64,000 nucleotides of DNA from Xiphydria camelus. Taxonomy: Eukaryota; Arthropoda; Insecta; Hymenoptera; Xiphydriidae. The stretch is taken from the NCBI GenBank assembly GCA_963678675.1, contig OY783200.1:4848501-4912500 (forward strand). The letters are read 5' to 3'. A program made the translations under genes and the position numbers. Positions 47,778 through 60,049 of this stretch are shown in pieces. Every line of letters begins with the position of its first letter. Positions within the stretch are counted from its first letter, which is position 1. The notes under the pieces were generated by a model. It made no database searches. It worked only from the letters and a program-made list of their open reading frames with translations, and was not told the DNA's origin.

Positions 47778-48493
47778 TAGGGACCGTGCACAGCGACAAG
47801 TAGCCATCTGGTGGCGAATTGGCATATTATTTCGGTGAAAATAAGTACACGTGCATATGACAGTAATTGTTATTTTACATAAAAATGCATAAAATAATAA
47901 TAAAATATTAATAATGTCTGCGTCAAGAAAGTTGCTATATTCGAGGTCGCTCAAATACACCCCGCAATACTCTAGATGTCGAACCAAAAGTGAAATTTTA
48001 TCATTTTCCTGAGTTCAGTCTCCTTGGTGAAACGTGAAACGTCAACGATGGATCAAAGCCGGTTAACCCCTTCAGACCTGATTTTTTTCAAATGGAGAAA
48101 TAAATTATTTTTTGTTATTTTTGACCTATTTGGGTACTAATAAACGCAAAATTAACAAAAAAAGTTATGTATGCACAATTAAAATCTATGTATGTCCACT
48201 ATAATGGACACTAGGCCTGAAGGGGTTAGTCACTTCTTGTTTTTCTGGATTTTGCACCTCCATTACGTCAAATACATGATGCGCATGAAATAATTTTTCC
48301 CCCTTTGAATCATTTTGTCCTCGTATGCGAGTATTAACTACTGGACAAAATCCATATTATAATTTTAAGCATTTTTTATTATTTTTCCCTACTGTTGCTA
48401 TAACAAATTGCACCCAAATGTTACAAATGCCGTCCGGACGAGAGCGTGATCGTCGGCAACAGTAGTGCCCCCTCTAGTTCCTGCACGGTCCCT
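47778..48493. mobile_element. TIR element (AGGGACCGTGCA ends) with nested piggyBac-like MITE
   Basis: TAGGGACCGTGCACAGCG faces AGTTCCTGCACGGTCCCTAT. Inside, ~48062-48231 is a second inverted repeat TTAACCCCTTCAGACCTGA / TAGGCCTGAAGGGGTTAG. TTAA at its left edge resembles the piggyBac target and CCC start. There is no transposase frame. Confidence 0.6.
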
Positions 48494-48914
48494 ATACTTG
48501 GGATATTGGAATGGAAGTTTAAGACCTAGAATGGGGGTATGGGGATGAAGTCTTATACAGGAAGACTTGGGAAATAGAAGGACTGAATACTCATACAAAA
48601 GGACAGGGAACTTAATTGTATAAGGATAGGGAGAAGATCTTACGTGAGTATGGGAGATGGGTAACGTGGAAGGAGGAATTCGGGCTTTGCCGGGAAGCTG
48701 AAGCTACCTGGGGATCGTCGAGTCGGTTCCGAGTGACCTACGGTATTGGTTCAACTATGGCCTGAGAGAGAAAAGGGTTATTACGGCGCCAAAGGAGCAA
48801 GCTTTCTGGGGAGCATCGAGTCGCTGTTACAGTACTTGATAAGGATTACGGCTAGATCGCGAATTGTTCTATAGAGAACAATCGACGGGGAGGACTTTAC
48901 GCAAGACTTTACGT

Positions 48915-49466
48915 GCATTTAAGGTATTCCTAGCGCGAGATGAAAAATTTCAGAGAATGCTAATCTTTTTGTAGAATGGAAATTAATATCGTAAGATTAT
49001 TTTTGACAAGTATCAGGTCCGGTCACCGGGCATTTAAGAAATAATTTTGATTTTTAAATTTGAAAATTTAATATGTAACCTTATGGAAGAATTCACTCTT
49101 CCATATTTTAATGCCTACACATTCACATGTTTAAAAATTATACACATTAAATAAAGTCATTTCCATACCTTCACAAAACTGCATAGTATTTTTTGAGTCC
49201 ATAAAAATATAAGGTCACCGACTGTTTAACAAAAATATTGATGTTCGTAAATAGCAAAACGTAGTTTTTTGACGACAAAAGAACATTAAATAGGATTGGC
49301 AACGTTACATCATACACGTGGTGACAGTGGTGTACATCTGTGCGACACAGTTTTGTTGGGAATATGGGTACCTATATCACATATGACGTAGAATTACTGA
49401 TTTATGAGGAGCCCGCCTGTGACACCTTGAAAATACGCTCCTAAGCGCTAGGAATACCTTAAAAGC
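48915..49466. repeat. MITE with TTAAGGTATTCCTAGCGC ends
   Basis: TTAAGGTATTCCTAGCGCGA is mirrored by AGCGCTAGGAATACCTTAA. The palindromic ends are short (~18 bp) and bracket ~550 bp of AT-rich, non-coding DNA. Confidence 0.65.
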
Positions 49467-49784
49467 AATTGAAAATGAGCAGGTGTCTGCACATCAATAA
49501 TGCTTGAGAACTAGCACCATAGATTTTCCAGACTACACCAAGTGAAGCGTTTGGTAGTCCGAGCGTTTACACTTTTAAATTAATTTTTAATTCGTGAAGA
49601 TATACCACCGGACGAGATTGTTTGTGGTACTTACCCAGCTTCACCGACTTGCCGTTGGGCACGTAATGAAGAGATGGCCCAGCCCCTGCGAGTATGCTGT
49701 GCGTTTGCGCGTTTCAAAGTCATTGTGCCATCACCGACCTCCACTTGTCGACGGTCTGGTGTCCACACAGCACAGAACATCTCA

Positions 49785-50490
49785 GTAATATCTCTAGAAC
49801 ATTTCAAACATCTCATTTTAAATATTTCATTTGAGATATTTTAGTAACGTTCTAGAGATATCTGAAATGAGATATTTTGATAAAATTTTAGAAATATTTT
49901 AAACAGAATGTCTTAAATGAAATATTCTAGAAACATTTCATTTGAAACACATTACCTATAATTGAAATATTCTGATAATATTCTAGAGATGTTTCAATTG
50001 AAATATTTCAGAATGTCTCAAAAATGAAATATTTTGCAGATATCCACTCGAAGCATTACATTTGAAATATTCTATTATAGCATTATTCTGCTAGAATGCA
50101 TATCATTATTTTTAAATATCTCATGAAATAGTTTAAGAATATCTTACGAAATTTGTACTAGTTTTACGCTTGTCAAAATCGTTTTTTCTTTCAGGGATCT
50201 GCCTACATGTCGTTATATAAAACATCATTTACGTAATAGTCTATGAGTAGTATCTCATAGCATAATGTCCCTGAAACGTTTCATATGTAATGCCTTCAGA
50301 ACATACGTGTAATGTCTCCAGAATGTCTCATAAATATTATATAGGTATCTCACAGAATATCACAGATATTTCAGAATGCCTTCAAAATGTCTTAATCTCA
50401 CTGACATGAGACATTAGAGAGACATTCTGGAGACGTTGTTGAGATCATCTCCAGAATATATTACATTTCAAATGAAATATTCTGGAAAAA
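49785..50490. repeat. Array of degenerate GAAATATTCTAGAA-type motifs
   Basis: Over ~700 bp the motif GAAATATTCTRGAA or its complement recurs with spacing of roughly 20-30 bp (e.g. GAGATATTTTAGTAACGTTC, GAAATATTCTAGAAACATTT, GAAATATTCTGATAATATTC, AATGTCTCAAAAATGAAATA). Units are too diverged for a simple satellite, but the density is far above background. Confidence 0.6.
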
Positions 50491-51301
50491 TTGCAGAGGT
50501 ATTCTGTGTTGCGTGGGTGCAGATTGAAGGGATGTCCTGGTCGGTTGTTCCTGTATAGCCCATGCTAGTATGTACTGCTTTTGCGCGTTTGAAAGTCCGT
50601 GTCTTCTAAGAAAATATTAGAATCTTCAAAATGGAGATGGTATTATCACGGATAACGTTTAAAGTCTCAAGGTAGTCGAGTATATATATACGAGTACGAT
50701 GCGCAGTCTTGATTACTTATTGGTTTAATTTCAGTTTTAAACTTAATCGCATATGTGTGTGTGTGTGATACCCGTGCAGGTATGAATAGCGAGATGATCT
50801 TATATGTATATTGATTCGGAAAGTGAAGAAACTAGAAGAAGGAATTTAGGATTAGTGCCTATTATTAGTTTAAACGGGGTTTATTAGTTTATAAATTTAA
50901 ATTGGGCTCGCGATTTGTACCGCTTTCTTGCTATCGCGCGTATCGTCGGTACTTGAAACATAAAAGAAGAAGCAAATTCCTTATAATGCCAAGGCAATCG
51001 AGCGAAGGAGCAATATGAACCACGAACCAATATTCTTACGGTGCGGTGAGGTACCTCGGATACAATGAATCATGATTTTATTTGTTATATAATAATATCT
51101 ACAATAAAAATACCACATCGTTTGAAAAACAATTCTCGTTACATAATTATACAGTAATTTTTATATACCTAATAATACAATATTTAGGTTTTTCGTTCTA
51201 TGTTTTAAGATTCATAGCGATGAGCATATATTCACCTCGCAGTGGGAGTGAGAAAATACATTATTCTATGCAAAAATTCCACATATAAAAGAAAATTATA
51301 T
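50490..51301. other. Gene-free DNA with (TG)n run
   Basis: AT-rich DNA holding a short TG microsatellite at ~50753-50768. No conserved frame was seen. Confidence 0.4.
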
Positions 51302-51487
51302 ATAAAAAAAAATTCATGCTAATCATAAAAATATTTGAACACTATATTTCATTATAGGAGGATGATCAGGTATAATAGGAACATCACTAAGAATTTTAAT
51401 TCGAAATGAGTTAGGGTCTCCAGGATCAATAATTAATAATGATCTAATTTCCAATCATTATGATTCAATGGTTACTGCACATGCCTA
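51302..51487 (+). pseudogene. cox1: NUMT: cox1 5' fragment
   Basis: Read with the invertebrate mitochondrial code (TGA = Trp), this encodes the start of cytochrome oxidase subunit [43 protein letters not shown], then a short disruption and DSMVTAHA. It stops abruptly at ~51487, where non-mitochondrial DNA begins. In the nuclear code it has internal stops, so it is a dead nuclear copy of mitochondrial DNA. The middle of cox1 is missing and the gene resumes at 55007. Confidence 0.85.
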
Positions 51488-52199
51488 AAAGCACGGGTGA
51501 GGTTACCGACTGAGCCTTACACGCTCTGTGGTCTGCCATGAGAGTCGAGCAGTTATACGCTCTTATATAGAAACTCGTGCTGCGCCACTAGCGAGAGCCG
51601 AGAGGGAGCGGCGCCACCTGGTATCGGGCCGCCACAGTTCAAACAAGTCTTCGAGGATACATATTTACAAGTTTTGTTACTTTAATTCCATGTTAACCCT
51701 GTGTTGGTCTCACCTTAATGAAGTGGTCCAACTAACCCGGCTATTAAAGGTTAGTTGAGCTACAGTATCATATTTATTATTTGTTGCAACTGCATTATGC
51801 TTATGTTTTCATGCAACTTTCTAATAAATACTTGTATAGAATTGTTCTCTTAATGAGATTTTAATATTTATGAAAGCATACATTAATGAAAAAGATACTA
51901 CAGTACCTCAAATAAAGTGGTCCAACTATCCCGGACTTACTCTAATTTGTCAACAATAAAATTGTAAGAAATCATTTTATGAAATAATGCAAATTATATC
52001 AAATATTGAGAGATTATCGAATTGATGTTATCAGAGCATGACGGATTTTCAGCGCAGATGATCATTTCTGTACAAATTTTCCAAAATTTAATACTCGGGT
52101 TTGATAAAATCTGTAAAATTCTGTAAAGTAATAATTTTGAGTTTTTCCTAGCTTTTTCTTGAAAAAAAAGTATGTATCTATATTACCCCTGATGAATAT
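51488..52199. other. Non-mitochondrial insertion between cox1 fragments (left part)
   Basis: AT-rich sequence with no recognised gene; the phrase GTGGTCCAACTA-CCCGG occurs twice (51720 and 51918). Probably transposon remains. Confidence 0.35.
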
Positions 52200-52353
52200 C
52201 GATACCTTACTTTGAAAACCTCGTAAGTGCAATTTTTGACAAAAATGCCATTTATAGCTTACTGCGTTAAGGTTTAAAATCTGAATACAGTAAGCTATAA
52301 ATGGCATTTTTATCAAAAATTGCACTTACGAGGTTTTCAAAGTAAGGTATCGA
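52200..52353. repeat. 154 bp near-perfect palindromic MITE
   Basis: CGATACCTTACTTTGAAAAC is mirrored by GTTTTCAAAGTAAGGTATCG. The arms (~65 bp) differ by a few bases around a ~25 bp loop. Confidence 0.85.
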
Positions 52354-52593
52354 TATGTAAAACGTAAGAGAATTAAATTTTTTAATTGAAAAAATGGAAC
52401 AATTTGAAAAAATTTTAAAAAGTTAATTTTTCGTCCGGTTTATTAGCGAGCATTTCATTCATAAACGTTTAGAGCGCGTTGGTGGAGGTGACGCCGGACT
52501 AATAACGAGCGGCCTTATAACGAGAGAAAAATAGAAACGTTTCGAGCGCCGTGGTGGGGGTGACGCTTGAGCGAAGCGGCCTTATAACGAGCT

Positions 52594-54967
52594 AGTCCAG
52601 GGAAATAAGGCATATAAAAACCCCATCTGTGCGGAATGAGAGAAAGCAAGCTAGATTTTTGCAGAGATCTTCGTTTTGATGTTCTAATGAAGCATCAAAA
52701 AGTCTCATATGCTCACCCTTGTGCGTCTCGAGATATCGAAGGTCAAAGGTCATGAAAATCAGTTTTTTGCGAAAATCTCGCTTCCGGCTAGTCTGATGTC
52801 TCAAGAAGTTTTAACAAAATTTACGTAAAACAGTATTCTCTACAAGTTTGATTCTATACATTTTTTTTGTACGATCAACCGTTTTCGAGATATACCGTGA
52901 AGAAGCGGGAGCGCGCATTTTTGAATAGCTAATACTGTATATACTGCTTAGCTATAACTATAAATGCACTTTTCTTAGTAGTTACTAAAAAATTGAATTC
53001 CTACTATTGTTTCAATTAAAAGTTTGTTCATTTATAAAAAAATATGATAAATAATTCATAACAAATAATGCATACTTTTCCGCACTACTTTTGAAGTAGA
53101 ATGGAAGGCGCGTTTTTTTAAGATATGTTACCTATGTACCTACTAATCTAATCCATGTTTTCGATATTAACCAAAGTTTCTGAACAGTAACCGATTCACG
53201 TCTTCCGCAGTTGCCGGCGTGCTTTATGTTTCCTCTTCTTCGTCCTCGTCTTCTTCAGGTTCCTCAAGTAGTTTTGTCTTCATCATCATACGCTTCCGCT
53301 GTATCTAATTGCAAAATCTCTTCAGGCTCATGGCCACTGAAGTTTTCAATGTCTTGCAATTCTGAGGAAGGATTCAGGCATGTGCCTGTCCGTGACACTA
53401 ACCACAAACTGTAGAGCATGGTAGTCCTACTTTTCTACATCCACACTGCGCACCACATCCTTTTTTACAATTGCAGAAGATTGTGTTTAATAGTTCGTCT
53501 GGGGCAGGTGGCAATAGTGTTGTTTTCGGCTCTAGCATCTCGTTTTTTAAAGATCTATAACCGAGAGTTTTGCTCCGATTGACTTGAAATTTGGAAGCAA
53601 CATTCTTTAAATGTTTTACTATAAGAAAAGGCAATTTAAAAAATTGATTTTTAAACCCCCCCCCCCCCCCCCCTAAAAGAACAAGCAAATCAATGTCTTC
53701 TCTAATGATGACGGTGGTTCTTTCTCTTTCCGATACTTCGATGGCTGTTTCGATGATTAGGACATCCGCATCATCCTTGGCTTATATTGTAGAGATGTTA
53801 GTAGCTTGTAGTTGTTCAATAAGCATTTCAATAAAAATGTTTTTGTTGCATCGGTTTGATAAGAACTTTTCTTGGCTGATTGGCACATTCATTGTTGCAT
53901 CAAAGCGAACTTCATAAGATGTAGACAGTGCAGTAGTTCGTCTTAATTGCTCCATTGCTTTTATATTTTTTAAATTGTCTGATTAACCGTCAAATATAAC
54001 AATTATGTTAGAACTTAGATTGAAGACTTCAGTGGCCATGAGCCTGAAGAGATTTTGCAATTAGATACAGCGGAAGCGTGTGATGATGAAAACAATATTG
54101 TGGTAGAACTACTTGAGGAACCTGAAGAAGACGAGGACGAAGAAGAGGAAACATAAAGCACGCTGGTAATTGCGAAAGACGTGAATCGGTTACTGTTCAG
54201 AAACCATGTCTAAAAAAACGCGCCTTGCATTCTACTTCAAAAGTGGTGCGGAAAAGGATGCATTTTTTGTTATTAATTATTTATTATATTCTTTTTTATA
54301 AATGAACAAACTTTTAACTGAAATAATAATAGGAATTCAATTTTTTAGTATAACTACTAAGAAAAGTGCATTTATAGTTATAGCTAAGCAGTATACTGCC
54401 CAACTATGGAGAAAGGCAGTAATTGCTAACCGACAAATTTGTGGAAAATCAACTTTAACTTCGATGCCTTTTGCCGAAGGGTTTCCAAGACAGATTACTA
54501 ATAAAACCTACCTTTAACACTACGAAAGGGTACAAAATATAGGTACAAAATAATTGAAGATATTCAATGGTACCAAGAAACGCACTTCGATTTGTTTTGC
54601 TAATTACTGCCTTTCTCCATAATTGGGTAGTATATACACTATTACCTATTCAAAAATGCGCGCTCCCGCTCCTTCACGCTATATCTCGAAAACGGTTGAT
54701 ATTACAAAAAAATGTATAGAATCAAACTTGTAGAGAATGTTGTTTTACGTAAATTTTGTTAAAACTTCTTAAGACATCAGACTAACCGGAAGCGAGATTT
54801 TCGCAAATAACTGATTTTCATGACCTTTGACCTTTGATATCTCGAGACGCACAAGGGTGAGCATATGAGACTTTTTGGTGCTTCATTAGAACATCAAAAC
54901 GAAGATCTCTGCAAAAATCCAGCTTGCTTTCTCTCATTCCGCAGAGGAAGTCTTATTTCCCTGGACT
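52594..54967. mobile_element. 2.4 kb giant inverted repeat (two head-to-head transposon copies)
   Basis: The arms are about 0.8-0.95 kb. AGTCCAGGGAAATAAGGCAT... faces ...CTTATTTCCCTGGACT. The arms carry AGGTCAAAGGTCATGAAAAT, CGAGATATACCGTGAAGAAG and CGGTTACTGTTCAGAAA, each with its mirror. The spacer (~53400-53980) holds a minus-strand frame with a CXC-like cysteine cluster (separate entry) and a 16-base C run (53658-53673). The protein's acidic C-terminal region (EEPEEDEDEEEET) is present in both arms in opposite orientation. It is inserted in a small tandem repeat containing GCGGCCTTATAACGAG. Confidence 0.75.
53160..53610 (-). pseudogene. Decayed transposon-associated CXC-type protein fragment
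   Basis: The minus-strand frame includes PPAPDELLNTIFCNCKKGCG, AQCGCRKVGLPCSTVCG, then after a stop/shift SSELQDIENFSGHEPEEILQ, LDTAEAYDDE. The CNCKxGCGxxCGCRKxGLxC pattern is a cysteine cluster that I know from multi-copy uncharacterised proteins of insect and other invertebrate genomes, usually near mobile elements. Stops and a frameshift make it non-functional. The last ~45 residues recur on the plus strand at 54020-54157 (ending EEDEDEEEET), so two copies lie head to head. Confidence 0.55.
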
Positions 54968-55006
54968 AAGCGGCCTTTTAACGAGAGTCGACTGTACATC
55001 ATTTTT

Positions 55007-55885
<879 letters not shown>

Positions 55886-55945
55886 TTATTTAATATTTTA
55901 TTAATTTAACTCATAATTAATAAATAATTATATATATATAATAAC

Positions 55946-56013
55946 TTCTAATATGACAGATTAATGTATTGAATTTGAACTTCAAAAATAAAATAAAAAA
56001 TTTTTATTAGAAA
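55946..56013 (+). pseudogene. trnL2: NUMT: mitochondrial tRNA-Leu(UUR) remnant
   Basis: TCTAATATGACAGATTAATG at the 5' side and a closing TTATTAGAA form the acceptor stem, in the standard insect position between cox1 and cox2. The anticodon arm region (TTGAATTTGAACTTCAA) is slightly altered. Confidence 0.7.
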
Positions 56014-56150
56014 TCACGTGTGAAAATTCTTATTTTTAAAAATACTGAATCTCCTCTAATAGAAGAATATATTAATTTTCATGATCACGTATTTTCAATA
56101 TTAATTCTAATTAAAATTATTATTCCCTAATTTTTAGGATTTCGTATTTT
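56014..56150 (+). pseudogene. cox2: NUMT: cox2 5' fragment
   Basis: With the mitochondrial code this gives the start of COX2 (ESPLMEEYINFHDHVFSM, LILIKIII). It breaks off near 56150, where an unrelated repeat is inserted; the rest of cox2 is gone. Confidence 0.75.
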
Positions 56151-56154
56151 TATG

Positions 56155-56441
56155 TTTCCTCCATCGATTGGAGCGCCATCTACCCAAGATACAAAAAAAT
56201 ATTTCAGACGTTTCTTATTTTTTAACGCAAAACCCGAATCTAAAATAAAAATTGGGGGTTTCCATTTAAAATTTTGAAGTTACCCCTCGCCACCCCGTGG
56301 GGAAGGGGGGAGGGGGGTCGAGTTTGATATGGCTGGATAGAACTTTTAAAACTATTGAATACGTGTTTTTTTGTTTTTCTACGCGACGCATATTTTTCAA
56401 AATATTCGGCCGTCCCGGGACTTTTTTTACACCCTGTATAT
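56155..56441. repeat. Unclassified repeat inserted in the NUMT
   Basis: GC-richer than its surroundings. It contains CCCCGTGGGGAAGGGGGGAG, CGACGCATATTTTTCAAAAT and CGGCCGTCCCGGGACTTTTT, and ends in ACACCCTGTA. The layout (conserved tail ACACCCTGTA) is that of a dispersed interspersed repeat; no coding frame. Confidence 0.55.
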
Positions 56442-56450
56442 ATATAAATA

Positions 56451-56616
56451 TAATTAGATGACTGAATTGTAAGTATTGATCTTAAATAAAAAATAGTAAA
56501 TTAAAAATTACTTCTAATTATAAAATGTTCTATTATTATTATGAAAATAAGAATTAGTTAATTTAATAACATTAAAATGTCATTTTAAAATTATTAATTT
56601 TTATTAATGTTCTTAA
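56451..56616 (+). pseudogene. trnK-trnD: NUMT: tRNA-Lys and tRNA-Asp remnants
   Basis: ATTAGATGACTGAATTGTAA starts a tRNA-Lys-like sequence closing with TTCTAAT at ~56509-56515. AAGAATTAGTTAATTTAATA begins a tRNA-Asp-like sequence closing at AATGTTCTT (~56615), with GTC at the anticodon position (ATGTCAT). The order K-D before atp8 is the ancestral insect one. Confidence 0.65.
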
Positions 56617-56925
56617 ATTCCTCAAATATCTCCTCGAAAATGATTATTACTTTATATATATTTTATTTTTATTTTAATAACTATTAAATCTTTAAATTTT
56701 TATTTATATTTAAAATTTCCTTTAAAATCAATTTCTAAAAAAATGTTTATTAAAAAATGAATATGAAGAAATTTATTTTCTATTTTTGATCCTTCTATAT
56801 ATCATTTTGAAATTGTCAAATTAATTGAATAAGATCATTAATTAGAATTTTTCTTATTCCTTATTTTTATTGATTTACTTCTTCACGTTTAAATTACTTT
56901 TGAATTAGTATTAATTTATTAATAT
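56617..56925 (+). pseudogene. atp8-atp6: NUMT: atp8 and atp6 5' part
   Basis: Just after the tRNA-Asp remnant comes IPQMSPRKWLLLYM (ATP8 start). It overlaps MNMKKFMFSIFDPSIYHFEI (ATP6 start, from ~56757) in mitochondrial code. ATP6 is interrupted at 56925 by a DNA transposon and resumes at 59155. Confidence 0.8.
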
Positions 56926-59154
56926 CACAGGCTGACGTCACTTTAGTTACAGAACGGAGAACCACTGTTACCGACTAATTTTGGGTCGCTGATTAGGAAA
57001 ATGATAATCGTTTTACTCGATTAGCTCGTAATTTGGCATTATGCGTAGTTACCATTTTTACCATATTTTTAAGGGTCGACGAGTTTTTATTAAGCCTGGT
57101 ACCAACAAGGTCAAGTATGAGCCTCTAGTCATATTAAGTTGGGTCTCATGAAGAATTTCGTCAAAGCTATGATCAAAGAGGGTGAAGGATTTAGTAACCT
57201 TAGAGTTCTTTCCAAAATTAAGTGATGCTAAATAAAAGGAAGAAATTTTTATAGGACCTGATATTCGCAAACTGAAGCATGATAAATTGTTTAAACAGAG
57301 TTTAAACGAAAAAGAGTTAGATGCACGGTGTGCCTTTGTCAAAGTTATTAAAGGTTTTTTGGGCAAAAATAAAGATGAAAATTACGAAGCTCTGGTGCAG
57401 TAAATTCTGGTCGCATATGAAGCTTGTCTTTGAAATCCACTTTCTTCACTCATACCTCAATTTCTTTAGGGAAAATCTTGGAGATGTTAGCCTCGAAATG
57501 GGAGAGCGATTTTACCAGGACATACCGTGGGTGGACTAGTTATTGACAATGCGCTACTTATTGACAGGTAAGGCGCATTTTCAGTAATTTGAGCGAAATT
57601 TCGTTTTAAAAACATAGAAAAAGAATTTTGTGCGCATACTACAGGATCTTGTGTCTTTTCTCGCGTAAAATCATCGCTTGACAATAGACCAATATAATTA
57701 AATCAAGTTTTGAAGGATGTGCGGGCTGGTGTCAGCTCGCCTGCGTCGGCCATCTACAATAATGGTGTGAAAATTCGATCTCAGTTTTTTCTCTTAATTT
57801 TGACAAAATGTAGGTATTAAATATAAATAAAAATTATTCTTGTAGAAAAATAGTAAGTTAATTTATTAATTGAAATGATAAAAAAATTAAATACAAATTT
57901 ATTTAATAAAAAATTGGGGTGTCAATAATGTATCCTGTATAAGCTGCTATGTTCCTATTTGTGACACCGGTTTACCCGTCAATTTCCTAACCTCACTTAA
58001 TTTCTCAAGTACCTATTCAACACTTTGCAATTAAAATCATTTTGCCTATGAAAGTACATATGCTCTCTCATTTTAATTAAGAAAAAATAATATGTATATT
58101 TTTTTCTCTCGGGGGTAAAATGCACCACAAAAAAACCACAGGGAAGTACCTACACTGAAATCGAGTTATAAGCGGCATTCACAGCAGTGAAGGCAGGACT
58201 TTCTATTAATTCTAGAAAAATATAACAAAGAAGTCACTGAGCATTGCCAAAGAAATTAAACAAGAAATAATAAATGAGCCTTGAAAAAATTTGAATTAAT
58301 AAGATCAATATTACTATCACACAATTATTCGCTGCCATTAACAAGCTATATGTCAGAGAATGAAAATATTACGCAAAAAAAAAACAAATTTGTATTTTTA
58401 TATGAAATGAAAGTTATTTTAATTATTTAGTAAGTAAATTTAATCGTTTATAATAATTTATAATGATAAATCAACACGCGCGACCTACTGTCAAAAACTA
58501 GCGCACTTGATGCCAGAAATACATCCACTTCAGTTTTGCCCCTGTCATAAACTCATCCACTTGAGACAAATATTTATTTATGTAATATTAATTATTTGGA
58601 TTAATTTTTTGAATATTTTTGACTGTTTGTTAGATGCCGAAGAGTCTAAAGTTTATTTTTATAAAGAAAACAAATTATTTTGATACAGAAAATAATATTT
58701 AATTGTAGATTCAAGTGAATCCCTAACCAAAAAGTGTCAATAACTGGTCTACCCACGGTACCTAAGAACGATGGAAACTCGATATCAAGGACGTTGGGAC
58801 TTTGCGATGATGGGAGACTATTGCTGGTCGGTGAGAAGAGAGGATCCGGCGTTTCATAAAAAGAAGAAGTAAAACTGATGGTTTTATTTACACATTTTTA
58901 TTAAAGTAGATATTGTAAAATATTCTGTATGTAATGCTAATATACGGACACAATAAATAGTTTTTTAGCTGGTAACCTTGATAATAGTTTATTTTGTCCA
59001 GTAAATTTTATGGTAAAATTGGTAACTATGCGTTACACAAAAATACGAGCTAATGGGGGAAAACGGCTATCATATTCGCATTCAGCGACCCAAAATTAGT
59101 CAGAAATAGTGTTTTCTTTTTGTAACTTTTCAAGACTCAAAACGTCGGCTTGTG
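56926..59154 (+). mobile_element. 2.2 kb DNA transposon with ~145 bp TIRs inserted in atp6 of the NUMT
   Basis: The left end CACAGGCTGACG and right end CGTCGGCTTGTG are inverted. The match continues through ACTAATTTTGGGTCGCTGA and TTAGCTCGTA...GCATAGTTACCA. TAT borders both ends. Removing it rejoins atp6 exactly. The plus strand carries a decayed protein: KHDKLFKQSLNEKELDARCA, FVKVIKGFLGKNKDENYEAL, YLNFFRENLGDVSLEMGERF, YQDI, then (after a nested insertion) METRYQGRWDFAMMGDYCWS ending in KKKK-stop. This ENLG..S.E.GERF.QDI...RYQG.W...M..DYCW pattern belongs to a multi-copy uncharacterised protein family of insects that I associate with DNA transposons; the superfamily is not certain. Confidence 0.75.
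57525..58758. mobile_element. 1.2 kb element nested in the transposon (TA target)
   Basis: CCGTGGGTGGACTAGTTATT is mirrored by AATAACTGGTCTACCCACGG, with TA on each side. It sits between the QDI and METRYQG codons of the host element's protein, so it inserted last: element within transposon within NUMT. The interior is AT-rich with no transposase recognised. Confidence 0.75.
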
Positions 59155-59690
59155 TATATAAAGAAATAAAAATTATTTTAAATGAAAAATTTAATTCTAA
59201 TAGATTAATTTTATTAATATCTTTATTTTTAATTATTTTATTTAATAATTTTATAGGATTATTTCTTTTTTTTTTGTACAAGAACAAGACATAATTTTAC
59301 CCCTATCTTTAGCTTTTCCTATATGATTATTATTTATATATAAATGAATTTTTAAAACTAATTTTATATTTTCACATTTAGTCCCTCAAAATACACCATC
59401 AACCTTAATACCTTTTATAGTTATAATTGAATCAATTAGAAATGTTATTCGACCTTGAACCTTATCAATTCGATTAACACAGCAAATATAATTGCTAGTC
59501 ATATTTTAATATCTTTATAATAAGAATAAATATATCATTAAATTATTTACTAATTTATTTTTTAAACTTAATTCAAACTATTTATTTTTATTAGAATTTT
59601 CAGTATGAATTATTCAAGCCTATATTTTTACAATCTTAAGAACATTATATTCAAGAGAAATTTCAAAAAATAAATAAATTTATATATGGT
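59155..59690 (+). pseudogene. atp6: NUMT: atp6 3' part
   Basis: The mitochondrial-code reading continues ATP6: ILFNNFIGLF, then LPLSLAFPMWLLFM, TPSTLMPFMVMIESIRN, IRPWTLSIRL, TANMIASHI, with frameshifts, to the C-terminal region near 59680. A small MITE follows. Confidence 0.85.
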
Positions 59691-59692
59691 GT

Positions 59693-59831
59693 TTTTCAAA
59701 AAGCATTATTTCCGTTTGGCATATTTTTATATTTCGTGGTCAAACAGCTGCACTACGTCATGTAGAGCGTGATGCCACCTGTACCTCAGTAGACGAAGTT
59801 TTTGGAAATAACGCTTTTTGAAAAACACCAC
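59693..59831. repeat. 139 bp MITE (GGTGTTTTTCAAAAAGC ends)
   Basis: GTGTTTTTCAAAAAGCATTA is mirrored by AACGCTTTTTGAAAAACACC; the flanks are (TA)n-like. It is inserted near the atp6-cox3 junction of the NUMT. Confidence 0.8.
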
Positions 59832-60049
59832 ATATATATACATATATAATATATATTAAAGATGTTATTAATACATATTTCATATTTTTTATTCAATTTA
59901 TAAATTTATAAATTATTATAATATTTAATGTATTTATAATTAATAACAACATTTATAAACTATTTTAATTTTTAAATTGATTCAATATTTTTTTTAAATT
60001 TTAATATTTTATTTATTTTTAAAATTTAAATATTAAAAAAATAATTAAA

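Noticed and set aside
49594..49816. Overlapping short frames near 49.6-49.8 kb
   Set aside because: No conserved motif, both strands open, adjacent to repeats.
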